The notes under the pieces were generated by a model. That model had not been told where the DNA came from. It was given only the letters and a program-made list of their open reading frames with translations, and did not search any database. Both the position numbers and the translations under genes were made by a program. A DNA stretch of 64,000 bases from Paenarthrobacter nitroguajacolicus (GTDB lineage Bacteria > Actinomycetota > Actinomycetes > Actinomycetales > Micrococcaceae): positions 1 to 64,000 of the forward strand of contig NZ_JAQPPK010000023.1 in assembly GCF_029952445.1 (NCBI RefSeq). Reading direction: 5' to 3'. Positions 10,172 to 18,254 of this stretch are shown here, piece by piece (within the stretch, counting starts at the first letter, position 1; each line of letters starts with the position of its first letter).

Positions 10172-11605
10172 TCAGGCCTTGGAACCGGCCAGCTCCCGCT
10201 CGTCGGCTTCCGCGGCGGCCTTGTCGGCTGCGTACTCGTCGGCGAACGCGGCACCGTTACGTGGCGCGTTGTACAGCGACTCGTCCAGGATGCCCTGGCG
10301 CTTGGCGACGATCGCCGGAACCAGCGCCTGGCCAGCCACGTTGACGGCTGTGCGGCCCATGTCCAGGATGGGGTCGATTGCCAGCAGGAGGCCGACGCCG
10401 GCCAGCGGCAGTCCCAGCGTGGACAGGGTCAGGGTGAGCATGACGACGGCGCCGGTGGTACCTGCCGTTGCGGCGGAACCGAGCACGGAGACCAGCACGA
10501 TCAGCAGGTACTGGGTGAAGTCCAGGTTGATGCCGAAGAACTGTGCCACGAAGATTGCAGCGACTGCCGGGTAGATGGCTGCGCAACCGTCCATCTTGGT
10601 GGTGGCGCCCAGCGGTACGGCGAAGGATGCGTAGCCGGAGGGGACCCCAAGGTTCCGTTCCGTGACGCGCTGGGTGAGCGGCAGCGTGCCGATGGAGGAC
10701 CGGGAAACGAAGGCCAGCTGCACTGCCGGCCATACGCCGGAGAAGTACTGCTTGATGGAGAGGCCGTGTGCGCGGACCAGGATCGGGTACAGGACAAACA
10801 GCACCAGGGCCAAGCCGATGTAGATGGCGGCCGTGAACTTGCCCAGGGAGCCGATGGTGTCCCAACCGTAGATGGCAACGGCGTTACCGATCAGGCCGAT
10901 GGTTCCCAGCGGGGCAACGCGGATGATCCACCAGAGCACCTTTTGGATGACGGCCAGTGCGGAGGCGTTGAACGTCAGGAAGACTTCGGCCTGCTTGCCA
11001 ACCTTGAGCGCAGCAACGCCGACCGCGATCGCGACCACCAGGATCTGGAGGACGTTGAAGCTGACGGAGGTGCTCACCGTGGTGGCGGCGTTGGCGCTTT
11101 CGGTCACGGTGGAGCTGGCGCCGAGGCCCAGGAAGTTCTTGGGGAACAGTCCGATCAGGAACGCCCACCAGTCACCGGTCTTGCCGGCGTATTCGGCCTT
11201 CTGGGTGATGCCGGTAGCGGCGCCGGGCTGCAGGAGCACACCCAGGCCGATGCCGATCAGCACTGAGACGAGCGAAGTGATCGCGAACCAGAGCAGCGTG
11301 TTCCATGCAAGGCGCGCGGCGTTGGACACCTGGCGCAGGTTGGCAATGGAGCTCACCACGGCAGTGAAGATCAAGGGAACGACGGCGGTCTGCAGCAACG
11401 AGACGTAGCTGGACCCGATCGTCTGGAGGGTTGCGCCCAAGCCGTTGGGTGCGGTCTTGGTGCTGCCCGTGTACTTGGCGATGAGGCCGAGGACGAGCCC
11501 GATGATGAGGGCGGCGATGATCTGGACGCCGAAGGAACCGGCCCACTTGGGGAGCCGGAAGCCGGTCTTTCCAGCTGAAGGGGAAGTTTGGGTTGAGGTG
11601 CTCAC
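10172..11605 (-). CDS. Dicarboxylate/amino acid:cation symporter (DAACS family)
   Basis: A 477-residue secondary transporter of the GltP/DctA family taking up dicarboxylates or acidic amino acids with H+ or Na+. Family motifs are visible: SRSSIGTLPLT (serine-rich hairpin), GATTKMDGCA (the NMDG position, here KMDG) and DPILDMGRTAVNVAGQAL (binding site with Asp, Arg and Asn). The C-terminus is Ala/Glu-rich. The start is uncertain: GTG 11603-11605 (VSTSTQTSPS) precedes the first membrane segment, but no ribosome site is visible and TATGTT lies not far upstream, so the message may have little or no leader. The frame is open to 11761 through repeat-rich sequence and that extension is rejected. Substrate not resolved. 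Confidence 0.87.
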   Translation of the reverse strand: MSTSTQTSPSAGKTGFRLPKWAGSFGVQIIAALIIGLVLGLIAKYTGSTKTAPNGLGATLQTIGSSYVSLLQTAVVPLIFTAVVSSIANLRQVSNAARLAWNTLLWFAITSLVSVLIGIGLGVLLQPGAATGITQKAEYAGKTGDWWAFLIGLFPKNFLGLGASSTVTESANAATTVSTSVSFNVLQILVVAIAVGVAALKVGKQAEVFLTFNASALAVIQKVLWWIIRVAPLGTIGLIGNAVAIYGWDTIGSLGKFTAAIYIGLALVLFVLYPILVRAHGLSIKQYFSGVWPAVQLAFVSRSSIGTLPLTQRVTERNLGVPSGYASFAVPLGATTKMDGCAAIYPAVAAIFVAQFFGINLDFTQYLLIVLVSVLGSAATAGTTGAVVMLTLTLSTLGLPLAGVGLLLAIDPILDMGRTAVNVAGQALVPAIVAKRQGILDESLYNAPRNGAAFADEYAADKAAAEADERELAGSKA

Positions 11606-12021
11606 CGGAACACGGTAGGTGCTTGGGAAATAACATAGCGAACGGACATTGAGAAATGTTACGTGCGCAAAAGTTATTCCTTGTGCGTTTGTGACGTTGC
11701 TCTCCGGCAAAACACCGATGCCAGGGGCGGGGGTTCGCGGCGTCGTTGTTTTGGGCCGCACCCGCTAACGCCGATCGCACCCGTAACCGCTGGTGCATTC
11801 GGCGGAAACGGGTGCGAAGCCAACGCCGAAGGGGTGCATTTGGCGGGTACGGGTGCGGGCACCGCGGAAACGGGTGCGAAGCCGACGCCGAAAGGGTGCG
11901 AACCCCGCCGGACAGGGCTTGGTAGAAACGCCAAGGCCGGACATCCGGCAGCGTGCGTCAAAGCGACGAAGGAGCAGCACGCCGAGGATGCCCGGCCTTT
12001 GGCCGTATGCACCAGGTCAAC
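11606..12021. repeat. Intergenic region with GGGTGCG-rich repeats
   Basis: This 416-base gap holds no convincing gene. From about 11765 to 11905 the motif CGGGTGCG recurs. A 36-base unit starting GCGGAAACGGGTGCGAAGCC is present at 11802-11837 and, nearly identical, at 11864-11899 (62-base offset). An imperfect inverted repeat (CCAAGGCCGGACATCC at 11931-11946 against 11986-12002) may terminate the DUF885 gene. Open frames here on both strands simply translate the repeat. Confidence 0.65.
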
Positions 12022-13704
12022 TCAGCCCAGCAACGCCTTTCGAAGCACGTCCAACCCCACCGAACCGATGTTCAGTGCTTTGCTGTGGAAGGACTTGAGG
12101 TCAAAGCCGTCCCGGGACTCGAGCTCGGCACGGATCTGCTCCCAGAGCCGCTGGCCCACCTTGTAGGAAGGAGCTTGTCCCGGCCAGCCGAGGTAGCGTG
12201 CGAACTCGAACTGCAGCTGGCCCTCGCTGATGTCCAGGTTGGCCTTGAGGAAGTCGAAGCCCTTTTCCGGAGTCCAGGTACCGGATCCCCATCGCTCGGG
12301 AACGGGCAGTTCCAGGTGCACGCCGATGTCGAACACCACGCGGGCTGCCCGCATGCGTTGTCCATCCAACATGCCCATGTGATCGCCCGGGTCCTTGAGG
12401 TAGCCAAGTTCCAGCATGAGCTGCTCGGCGTAGAGGGCCCACCCTTCACCGTGTCCGGAGACCCAGCAAACGTTGCGGCGCCAGTTGTTCAGGAGCTCGC
12501 GGCGGTAGGTTGCCGTCGCGACCTGCAGGTGGTGGCCAGGAACGCCTTCGTGGAAAACCGTGGTTGTTTCGGACCAAGTGGTGAAGGTGTCCTCGCCGGC
12601 GGGAACGGACCACCACATGCGCCCAGGGCGGGAGAAATCATCCGAAGGTCCGGTGTAGTAGATGCCACCTTCATCCGTGGGTGCGATCATGCATTCAAGA
12701 GTCCTCATGACGTCCGGGATGTCGAAGTGGACGTCTGCGAGCTCGGATACGGCCCGGTCGGAGAGTTCCTGCATCCAGGCTTTCAGGGCGTCGGTGCCGT
12801 GGATCTGCCGGGCGGGATCGTTATTGAGGATGCTCTTGGCTTCCTCGATCGAGGCACCCGGCTTGATCTGTCCGGCAACCTTCTCCTGCTCGCCGATAAG
12901 CCTGTCGAGTTCCTGCACACCCCAGGCGTACGTTTCCTCCAGATCCACTTGGGCGCCGAGGAACGACCGGGAAGCCAGGGCATAACGCTCGCGGCCAACG
13001 GCGTCCTTTTCGGGGGCGGCGGGCAACAGTTCGTCGCGAAGGAAAGCACCAAGTGTTCCGTAGGCTGACCGCGCGGCTGAAGCACCGGCGTCGAGCTTTG
13101 ACTGCAGTTCAGCAGGAAGCGGCGCGCCCTCCAGCGAAGCGCCGGACGCCAGCTTGGCGAAAAAGCCGTCCTCCGCGGCGTACCGGCCGGTCTGTTCAAT
13201 GACGATCCGAACCTGCCGGGCGGCCGATACCTTCCCATCCGAGGCGGCAGCGCGGAGAGAGGAAATGTAGCCCTCAATAGCGGCTGGTACATTCGCGGCC
13301 CGGCCGGCGATGTGCTCCCAGTGCTCAACGGTGTCGGTGGGCATGAGGTCGAAAATGGCGCGGATGTCCTGGGCCGGCGATGCGATGTTGTTCAGGTCCG
13401 CGGCGTCCCAGCCGGAGTCGTGGAACTCCAGGTCCAAGCCGAGCCGCTCGCGCATTGCGTCAAGGGTGACGACGTCGGACTCGTCGGCAGGCTCCAGGGC
13501 GGCCAGGGCCTCCAGCGCTTCCCGGGTGGCCCGTGCGTGCGCTTCAGCCCCTGCCGGCGAGTAGTCCTGGTATTCGGTTTCGTGTCCCGGCAACCCCAGC
13601 GTTGTGGCGAAGCTGGGATTGAGTTCGATCAGCTTTTCTGTGTACGCGTCAGCGACGGCATCGATGGCGGACTTCGGGCGTACAGGGGTGTTTGCAGTAG
13701 TCAC
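12022..13704 (-). CDS. DUF885 family protein, putative zinc metallopeptidase-like
   Basis: A 560-residue soluble protein of the DUF885 family, found across bacteria and thought to have a metallopeptidase-like helical fold. The motif HEGVPGHHLQ (first His at residue 385) resembles an HExxH zinc site, and an acidic motif GEGWALYAEQLML follows as a possible third ligand. The N-terminal half is helical and Ala/Glu-rich. No signal peptide is apparent, so it is likely cytoplasmic. The start is ATG 13702-13704. Activity and substrate are not established for most members, so a peptidase role is inference. It stands alone, 62 bases upstream of the epsilon-subunit stop, in the same orientation. Confidence 0.85.
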   Translation of the reverse strand: MTTANTPVRPKSAIDAVADAYTEKLIELNPSFATTLGLPGHETEYQDYSPAGAEAHARATREALEALAALEPADESDVVTLDAMRERLGLDLEFHDSGWDAADLNNIASPAQDIRAIFDLMPTDTVEHWEHIAGRAANVPAAIEGYISSLRAAASDGKVSAARQVRIVIEQTGRYAAEDGFFAKLASGASLEGAPLPAELQSKLDAGASAARSAYGTLGAFLRDELLPAAPEKDAVGRERYALASRSFLGAQVDLEETYAWGVQELDRLIGEQEKVAGQIKPGASIEEAKSILNNDPARQIHGTDALKAWMQELSDRAVSELADVHFDIPDVMRTLECMIAPTDEGGIYYTGPSDDFSRPGRMWWSVPAGEDTFTTWSETTTVFHEGVPGHHLQVATATYRRELLNNWRRNVCWVSGHGEGWALYAEQLMLELGYLKDPGDHMGMLDGQRMRAARVVFDIGVHLELPVPERWGSGTWTPEKGFDFLKANLDISEGQLQFEFARYLGWPGQAPSYKVGQRLWEQIRAELESRDGFDLKSFHSKALNIGSVGLDVLRKALLG

Positions 13705-13766
13705 CCACAGAGCCTAACCGCGACACCGCTTACGTGAAAGGGTTGTTGAACTTTCCGGGGAGGAAA

Positions 13767-14012
13767 TTACCCGCGGCTGCGCCTCCACGCGCCAGGACCA
13801 GGGGTGGGATCCAGCCGCAACTGCTGGCGACGCACCCAGTGCCGGACGTTCGGCTTGGAAGGAGCAGCTTCCTGCCGGGCACCAAGGGAAACCACGACGG
13901 CGGCAATCGCCGCGAGTTCTTCGGCCGTCGGTTCCCCTTTGACCACCGAGAACAGCGGTTCAGCGGGTGTCTCTTCGGGCGCCGCGTCGGCACGGTGCTT
14001 CGGCGCCGTCAC
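13767..14012 (-). CDS. accE: Acyl-CoA carboxylase epsilon subunit
   Basis: An 81-residue actinobacterial carboxylase epsilon subunit, which binds and stimulates the alpha-beta carboxylase complex. Signature pieces are [19 protein letters not shown] near the middle and the C-terminal [11 protein letters not shown] after a conserved Trp/Arg stretch ([11 protein letters not shown]). The GTG start overlaps the beta-subunit stop by four bases (GTGA), so translation is coupled. An overlapping 87-codon frame at 13730-13993 lacks these motifs. Confidence 0.9.
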   Translation of the reverse strand: MTAPKHRADAAPEETPAEPLFSVVKGEPTAEELAAIAAVVVSLGARQEAAPSKPNVRHWVRRQQLRLDPTPGPGAWRRSRG

Positions 14013-15592
14013 AGCGGGATGTTTCCGTGCTTCTTGGTGGGCAGGGAAGCACGCTTGTCCCGAAGGGCTCGCAGGCCCCGGATGATCTGGGTGCGCGTGT
14101 CCGAAGGCGCGATGACGGCGTCAACGTAGCCCAGCTGCGCAGCCTGGTAGGGGTTGAGGAGTTCTTCCTCGTAGCCCTGGATGATTTCGGCACGCTTGGC
14201 TTCAACATCCCCTCCGGCCTCGGCAACAGCAGCGAGATCGCGGCGGTAAAGGATGTTGACCGCACCCTGGGCGCCCATGACGCCGATCTGGGCCGTGGGC
14301 CAGGCAAGGTTGAGGTCTGCACCGAGCTTCTTGGAGCCCATCACGATGTACGCGCCACCATAGGCCTTGCGGGTGATGACCGTGAGCTTCGGGACTGTCG
14401 CCTCTGCGTAGGCGTAGAGGAGCTTGGCTCCGCGCCGGATGATTCCCTGGAATTCCTGGTCCTTGCCGGGGAGGAAGCCGGGGACGTCCACCAGCGTGAT
14501 GATGGGGATGTTGAAGGCATCGCAGTGGCGGACGAACCGTGCCGCCTTTTCCGAGGCCGAGATGTCCAGCGTTCCAGCAAACTGCATTGGCTGGTTGGCA
14601 ACGATGCCCACGGTGTGCCCCTCGATGCGGCCGTAGCCGATCATCACGTTGGGTGCGTACAGCGACTGCATCTCAAGGAAGTGGGCGTCGTCAACGATCT
14701 GCTCGATGACCTTGCGCATGTCGTAGGGCTGGTTGGCCGAGTCCGGGATCAGGCTGTCAAGGGCGAGGTCGTCGTCGTTGATTTCCAATTCCTGGTCGTG
14801 CTCCACAACGGGGGCCTCGGACAGGTTGTTGGACGGAAGGAAGTCCAGGAGCTCGCGCACGAACTCGATGGCATCAGCTTCGTCGGATGCCAGGTAGGTG
14901 GACGTGCCGGTGGTGGCGTTGTGCTGCCGGGCGCCACCCAGGGTTTCCATGTCCACGTCTTCGCCGGTGACTGTCTTGATGACGTCAGGGCCGGTGATGA
15001 ACATGTGGGAGGTCTTGTCCACCATCACCACGTAGTCGGTCAGGGCGGGGGAGTAGGCTGCGCCACCGGCGCAGGGGCCCATGATGAGGGAGATCTGCGG
15101 GACCACGCCGGAAGCGTGGACGTTGTTGCGGAAAATGTCCGCGAACATCGCCAGCGAGGCCACGCCTTCCTGGATGCGTGCGCCGCCGCCGTCGTTGATG
15201 CCGACAACCGGGCAGCCATTCCGGAGGGCGAATTCCTGGACCTTGACGATCTTCTCGCCGTTGACCTGGCTCAGCGAGCCGCCGTAGACGCTGAAGTCCT
15301 GGCTGTAGATGGCTACCAGGCGACCGTCCACGGTTCCGTAACCGGAGACCACGCCATCGCCGAGGGGCTTCTTCTTCTCCATGCCGAAGGCGGTGGAGCG
15401 GTGGACAGCCAGGGCGTCGAACTCAACGAAGGAGTCCGGGTCAACCAGCAGGTCAATGCGTTCGCGGGCAGTGTTCTTGCCGCGCGCGTGCTGCTTTTCG
15501 ATCGCTTCCGGACCGGAAGGCTGCTCAGCCCGTGCCTGGCGGTCGCGGAAGTCGGCAATCTTTCCCGCTGTCGTTGTCAGATCGTGGCTCAT
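14009..15592 (-). CDS. accD: Acyl-CoA carboxylase beta subunit (carboxyltransferase)
   Basis: A 527-residue carboxyltransferase of the AccD5/PccB type, transferring carboxyl from carboxybiotin to propionyl- or acetyl-CoA. It spans the N- and C-terminal crotonase-fold domains: [31 protein letters not shown] and [15 protein letters not shown] in the first; [20 protein letters not shown] and [14 protein letters not shown] in the second. ATG 15590-15592 is preferred over the adjacent TTG because GGAG lies 7 bases before it. It is coupled to the epsilon subunit. A palindrome at 15725-15739 upstream matches one before the alpha gene, suggesting co-regulation although the genes are about 9 kb apart. 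Substrate choice between acetyl- and propionyl-CoA is not read here. Confidence 0.95.
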   Translation of the reverse strand: MSHDLTTTAGKIADFRDRQARAEQPSGPEAIEKQHARGKNTARERIDLLVDPDSFVEFDALAVHRSTAFGMEKKKPLGDGVVSGYGTVDGRLVAIYSQDFSVYGGSLSQVNGEKIVKVQEFALRNGCPVVGINDGGGARIQEGVASLAMFADIFRNNVHASGVVPQISLIMGPCAGGAAYSPALTDYVVMVDKTSHMFITGPDVIKTVTGEDVDMETLGGARQHNATTGTSTYLASDEADAIEFVRELLDFLPSNNLSEAPVVEHDQELEINDDDLALDSLIPDSANQPYDMRKVIEQIVDDAHFLEMQSLYAPNVMIGYGRIEGHTVGIVANQPMQFAGTLDISASEKAARFVRHCDAFNIPIITLVDVPGFLPGKDQEFQGIIRRGAKLLYAYAEATVPKLTVITRKAYGGAYIVMGSKKLGADLNLAWPTAQIGVMGAQGAVNILYRRDLAAVAEAGGDVEAKRAEIIQGYEEELLNPYQAAQLGYVDAVIAPSDTRTQIIRGLRALRDKRASLPTKKHGNIPL

Positions 15593-15724
15593 CAAGTGTC
15601 TCCGGCTCTGTAGCTGATATTCGCTGGCGCAGTCCTATGTGCGGACAAGTAGCTGACTTAAGTAGCTTCCGTACAAAGAACAGGCCCCGCAGGCCAGTCT
15701 AGTGACGCGTTTGCCGCGAACCGC

Positions 15725-15739
15725 TGTAGAAACCCTACA
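15725..15739. promoter_or_regulatory. Palindromic operator candidate upstream of carboxylase beta gene
   Basis: TGTAG-aaacc-CTACA, followed by AATTTT. It repeats the half-site and 5-base spacing of the site at 5182-5200, and four of five spacer bases match when the strands are aligned. It lies about 133 bases upstream of the beta-subunit start, in the divergent region shared with the SDR gene. Confidence 0.6.
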
Positions 15740-15768
15740 ATTTTCCGCGTCGTTGCCAAATCCTTCAC

Positions 15769-15790
15769 TATGTTACCCGCCAGTAACATA
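15769..15790. promoter_or_regulatory. Palindromic operator candidate at the SDR promoter
   Basis: TATGTTAC-ccgcca-GTAACATA is a perfect 8-bp inverted repeat of 22 bp. It ends 19 bases before the SDR start codon. TAGAGT at 15798-15803 is a plausible -10 element only 6 bases from the ATG, so the message may be leaderless and the palindrome would cover the -35 position, as for a repressor site. TetR-type regulators of lipid genes use sites of this general form. Confidence 0.65.
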
Positions 15791-15809
15791 CGTGGGCTAG
15801 AGTGTCCCC

Positions 15810-16688
15810 ATGAGTTCAAGCAACGACGCTTCCAGCACACTTTCCCAGGGCGGCACCCCCTATGTCGCAACGGGTTCGCTCAAGGACCGGACCATTCTGA
15901 TGTCAGGCGGCAGCCGCGGCATCGGATTGGCCATTGCCACCCGCGCGGCCCGCGACGGCGCAAACATCGTCCTCATGGCCAAGACCGGCGATCCCCACCC
16001 GAAGCTCGAAGGCACCGTCTTCACGGCAGCGGAGCAGTTGGTCGCCGCCGGCGGCCAGGCCCTGCCGCTGGTGGGGGACGTCCGCAACGATGACGACGTC
16101 ACCGCAGCGGTAGCCGCCGCCGTCGAGCGTTTCGGTGGCATCGACGTCGTGGTCAACAACGCCTCGGCAATTGACCTGTCCCGCACCGACGCCGTCGACA
16201 TGAAGCGCTATGACCTCATGCAGGACATCAACGTCCGCGGCACGTTCCTGCTCTCAAAGCTGGCGCTGCCGGCCCTCAGGAAGTCCGGCAATGGCCACAT
16301 CCTGACGCTTTCGCCACCGCTGAACCTCGATCCCAAATGGGCGGGGATGCACTTGGCGTACACCATGGCCAAGTACGGGATGAGCCTCACCACCTTGGGA
16401 CTCGCCGAGGAATTGAAGGACGACGGCGTGTCGGTCAACTCGCTGTGGCCTTGCACGTTGATCGACACCGCCGCGATCCGGAACATGCCCGGTGGGCGGC
16501 AAATGGTGCAGGCAGCGCGCGGCCCGGAGATCATGGCCGATGCGGCGCACGCGGTGCTGACGGGCTCTGGAGCCACCGGAAACTTCTTTACCGATGAGCA
16601 GGTCCTGCGCGCGGCCGGTGTTACCGATTTCGCGCCCTACAGCCTGGGAGCCCCGGAGGGCCGCCTGGTACCGGACATCTTCCTCTAA
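15810..16688 (+). CDS. Short-chain dehydrogenase/reductase (HSDL2-like)
   Basis: A 292-residue SDR oxidoreductase. It has the cofactor motif GGSRGIG (about residues 33-39), DVRNDDDV, VVNNASAI, and the catalytic pair in YTMAKYG (Tyr184, Lys188). The sequence around NINVRGTF-type positions (MQDINVRGTFLLSK) and the C-terminal GNFFTDEQVLRAAG resemble the HSDL2-like subgroup often tied to lipid or fatty acyl metabolism. The start is ATG 15810; no ribosome site precedes it. It is divergent from the carboxylase operon with a strong palindrome at its promoter, so a role in acyl metabolism is plausible but unproven. Confidence 0.87.
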   Translation: MSSSNDASSTLSQGGTPYVATGSLKDRTILMSGGSRGIGLAIATRAARDGANIVLMAKTGDPHPKLEGTVFTAAEQLVAAGGQALPLVGDVRNDDDVTAAVAAAVERFGGIDVVVNNASAIDLSRTDAVDMKRYDLMQDINVRGTFLLSKLALPALRKSGNGHILTLSPPLNLDPKWAGMHLAYTMAKYGMSLTTLGLAEELKDDGVSVNSLWPCTLIDTAAIRNMPGGRQMVQAARGPEIMADAAHAVLTGSGATGNFFTDEQVLRAAGVTDFAPYSLGAPEGRLVPDIFL

Positions 16689-16755
16689 GCGTATTCAGGG
16701 GTTCTTTTCAGGGCGGCCAGCGTACCGGGGCTGCACAACTGGATAGGATTCAGCT

Positions 16756-17679
16756 ATGGATGCCGAACAGCCAGAGAGCAGCGAACAGCATGTCCCGTCG
16801 AGTGGCGCGGAACGGCCGGCGCTGGATCGCCAGGCGCTGCTGCAGCCGGACTTCCTGTCCGCCACCGGCATTTCGCAACTGAACATCGTCGACTCCACGG
16901 GTTCGACCAACACGGACCTGGTCCGGGCCGTCACGGTAGAGCCCAAAAAGTGGGCCGATCTGGCGGTGCTGACTGCCGAGCACCAAACAGCAGCGCGCGG
17001 GCGTTTGGACCGGCAGTGGGAAGCACCCGAGCGTTCTGCGGTGTCGGTCTCCATCGTGCTGCGGCCCGTCACTTCCCAGGGCATGCCGGTTCCCACCCAG
17101 AGCTACTCGTGGTTGTCGCTCCTTGCAGCCGTTGCCCTTCGTGAAGCGTTGCAGGAGACAGCCGGGGTGACCGCAGAGATCAAGTGGCCCAACGATGTCC
17201 TTGTGAAAGGGCGGAAGATCGCCGGCATCCTCGCGCAGATGACGCCCATGGGGGACGGATCCGTTCCAGCCGTGATCCTGGGGGTAGGCCTGAACGTGTC
17301 CCTCGCCGAGGAGGAACTTCCGGTTCCCACCGCAACCTCGCTCGCCGTGGAAGGGGCCACGACGACGGACCGCACCGCGCTGCTGAAAAGCTACCTTTCG
17401 CGTTTTGCCCGGCTTTACCGCAGCTTCTGCAATTCCGAAGGCGACCCTTCGGCCGGCCTGGCAGGGGGAGCATCCCTGCACAAGCGGGTCGAGTCCGCCA
17501 TGGTCACCTTGGGCCGTGAGGTCCGGGCCCATTTGCCGGGCGACCTTGAGTTGGTAGGCCACGCCTCCCGCCTGGACGAGCACGGTTCCTTGCTGGTGGT
17601 GGACCACGGTGGACGCGAACACGTCATCACCGCAGGCGATGTGGTGCACTTGCGCGCCACAGAAAGCGGTTATGCGTAA
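16756..17679 (+). CDS. birA: Biotin--[acetyl-CoA-carboxylase] ligase
   Basis: A 307-residue biotin protein ligase that activates biotin with ATP and attaches it to carrier lysines such as Lys569 of the alpha subunit in this window. Motifs: DSTGSTNTDLVRAV (substrate region), ARGRLDRQWEAP (biotinyl-AMP loop), IKWPNDVLVKGRKIAGIL (catalytic lysine region) and a C-terminal SH3-like domain. It lacks the N-terminal DNA-binding domain of E. coli BirA, so it is not a repressor. TAGGAT, 7 bases before the ATG, could be a -10 element. The next gene overlaps its last 8 bases. Confidence 0.93.
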   Translation: MDAEQPESSEQHVPSSGAERPALDRQALLQPDFLSATGISQLNIVDSTGSTNTDLVRAVTVEPKKWADLAVLTAEHQTAARGRLDRQWEAPERSAVSVSIVLRPVTSQGMPVPTQSYSWLSLLAAVALREALQETAGVTAEIKWPNDVLVKGRKIAGILAQMTPMGDGSVPAVILGVGLNVSLAEEELPVPTATSLAVEGATTTDRTALLKSYLSRFARLYRSFCNSEGDPSAGLAGGASLHKRVESAMVTLGREVRAHLPGDLELVGHASRLDEHGSLLVVDHGGREHVITAGDVVHLRATESGYA

Positions 17680-18253
17680 AGAGTTGCTTCCGGGGGAGCA
17701 GGTCATCACCATCACGCGCCCACAGGGCCGTTCCCTCTTCATTCCCGTGCTGGCCTTCATCGCAGTTCCCGCCCTCGCTGCCTACGGCTGCGCCTGGATA
17801 GTCAAAGGCAACGCACAACGGTTGGTCCCTTTCATTACCGTGGAGTGGACACCGTGGCTGATGGGGGCCTGGATGGTGCTGGCCTTATGGTTCCTTCTGG
17901 CGTACAGCGTCAAGCGCGTCCTCAAGTGGCGATCCATCAGGTACACCCTCACGAGCCGGCGCATACTTGCCAGATACGGAATGTTCAGGCGCAACGACTG
18001 GCAGGTCTCCCTGGCGTCCATCCGCAATGTGGGAGTCCACCAGAGCCTGATCCAACGGACATTGCACTCCGGGAATATATCCTTGGATACCGGGCACCCT
18101 GGAACAGCCTTGCTGGCGGACGTCCCTGAGGCAGGTAAATTCAGGGGTTTCATTCTTGACGCAATGGACGAACTCCCGCAAGGTGAGGCATTTGAGGGTG
18201 AAGTACTGGGGGACTATGAAGAATTGCCGTGGGAATTGAGAGAAGGTGGATGA
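17672..18253 (+). CDS. PH (bPH2) domain membrane protein
   Basis: A 193-residue protein with two N-terminal membrane segments (about 20-43 and 60-85) followed by a bacterial pleckstrin-homology domain (YTLTSRRILARYGMFRRNDWQVSLASIRNV). Proteins of this kind follow birA in other actinobacteria, including mycobacteria. The start is ATG 17672, overlapping the birA stop by 8 bases, which implies coupling. The function is unknown; a membrane-associated role is likely. Confidence 0.85.
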   Translation: MRKELLPGEQVITITRPQGRSLFIPVLAFIAVPALAAYGCAWIVKGNAQRLVPFITVEWTPWLMGAWMVLALWFLLAYSVKRVLKWRSIRYTLTSRRILARYGMFRRNDWQVSLASIRNVGVHQSLIQRTLHSGNISLDTGHPGTALLADVPEAGKFRGFILDAMDELPQGEAFEGEVLGDYEELPWELREGG

Positions 18254-18254
18254 G

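Noticed and set aside
9545..11266. 573-codon plus-strand frame opposite YbjQ and the symporter; similar long shadows at 13967-15613 and 56314-57888
   Set aside because: The opposite-strand genes carry complete family motifs and plausible starts; these frames have none.
11674..12012. Minus-strand frame encoding repeated HPFGVGFAPVS-like peptide
   Set aside because: It only translates the GGGTGCG intergenic repeat. It has no ribosome site and no domain.
13730..13993. 87-codon minus-strand frame overlapping the epsilon subunit
   Set aside because: The other frame carries the epsilon-subunit motifs and a GTGA overlap with the beta gene.
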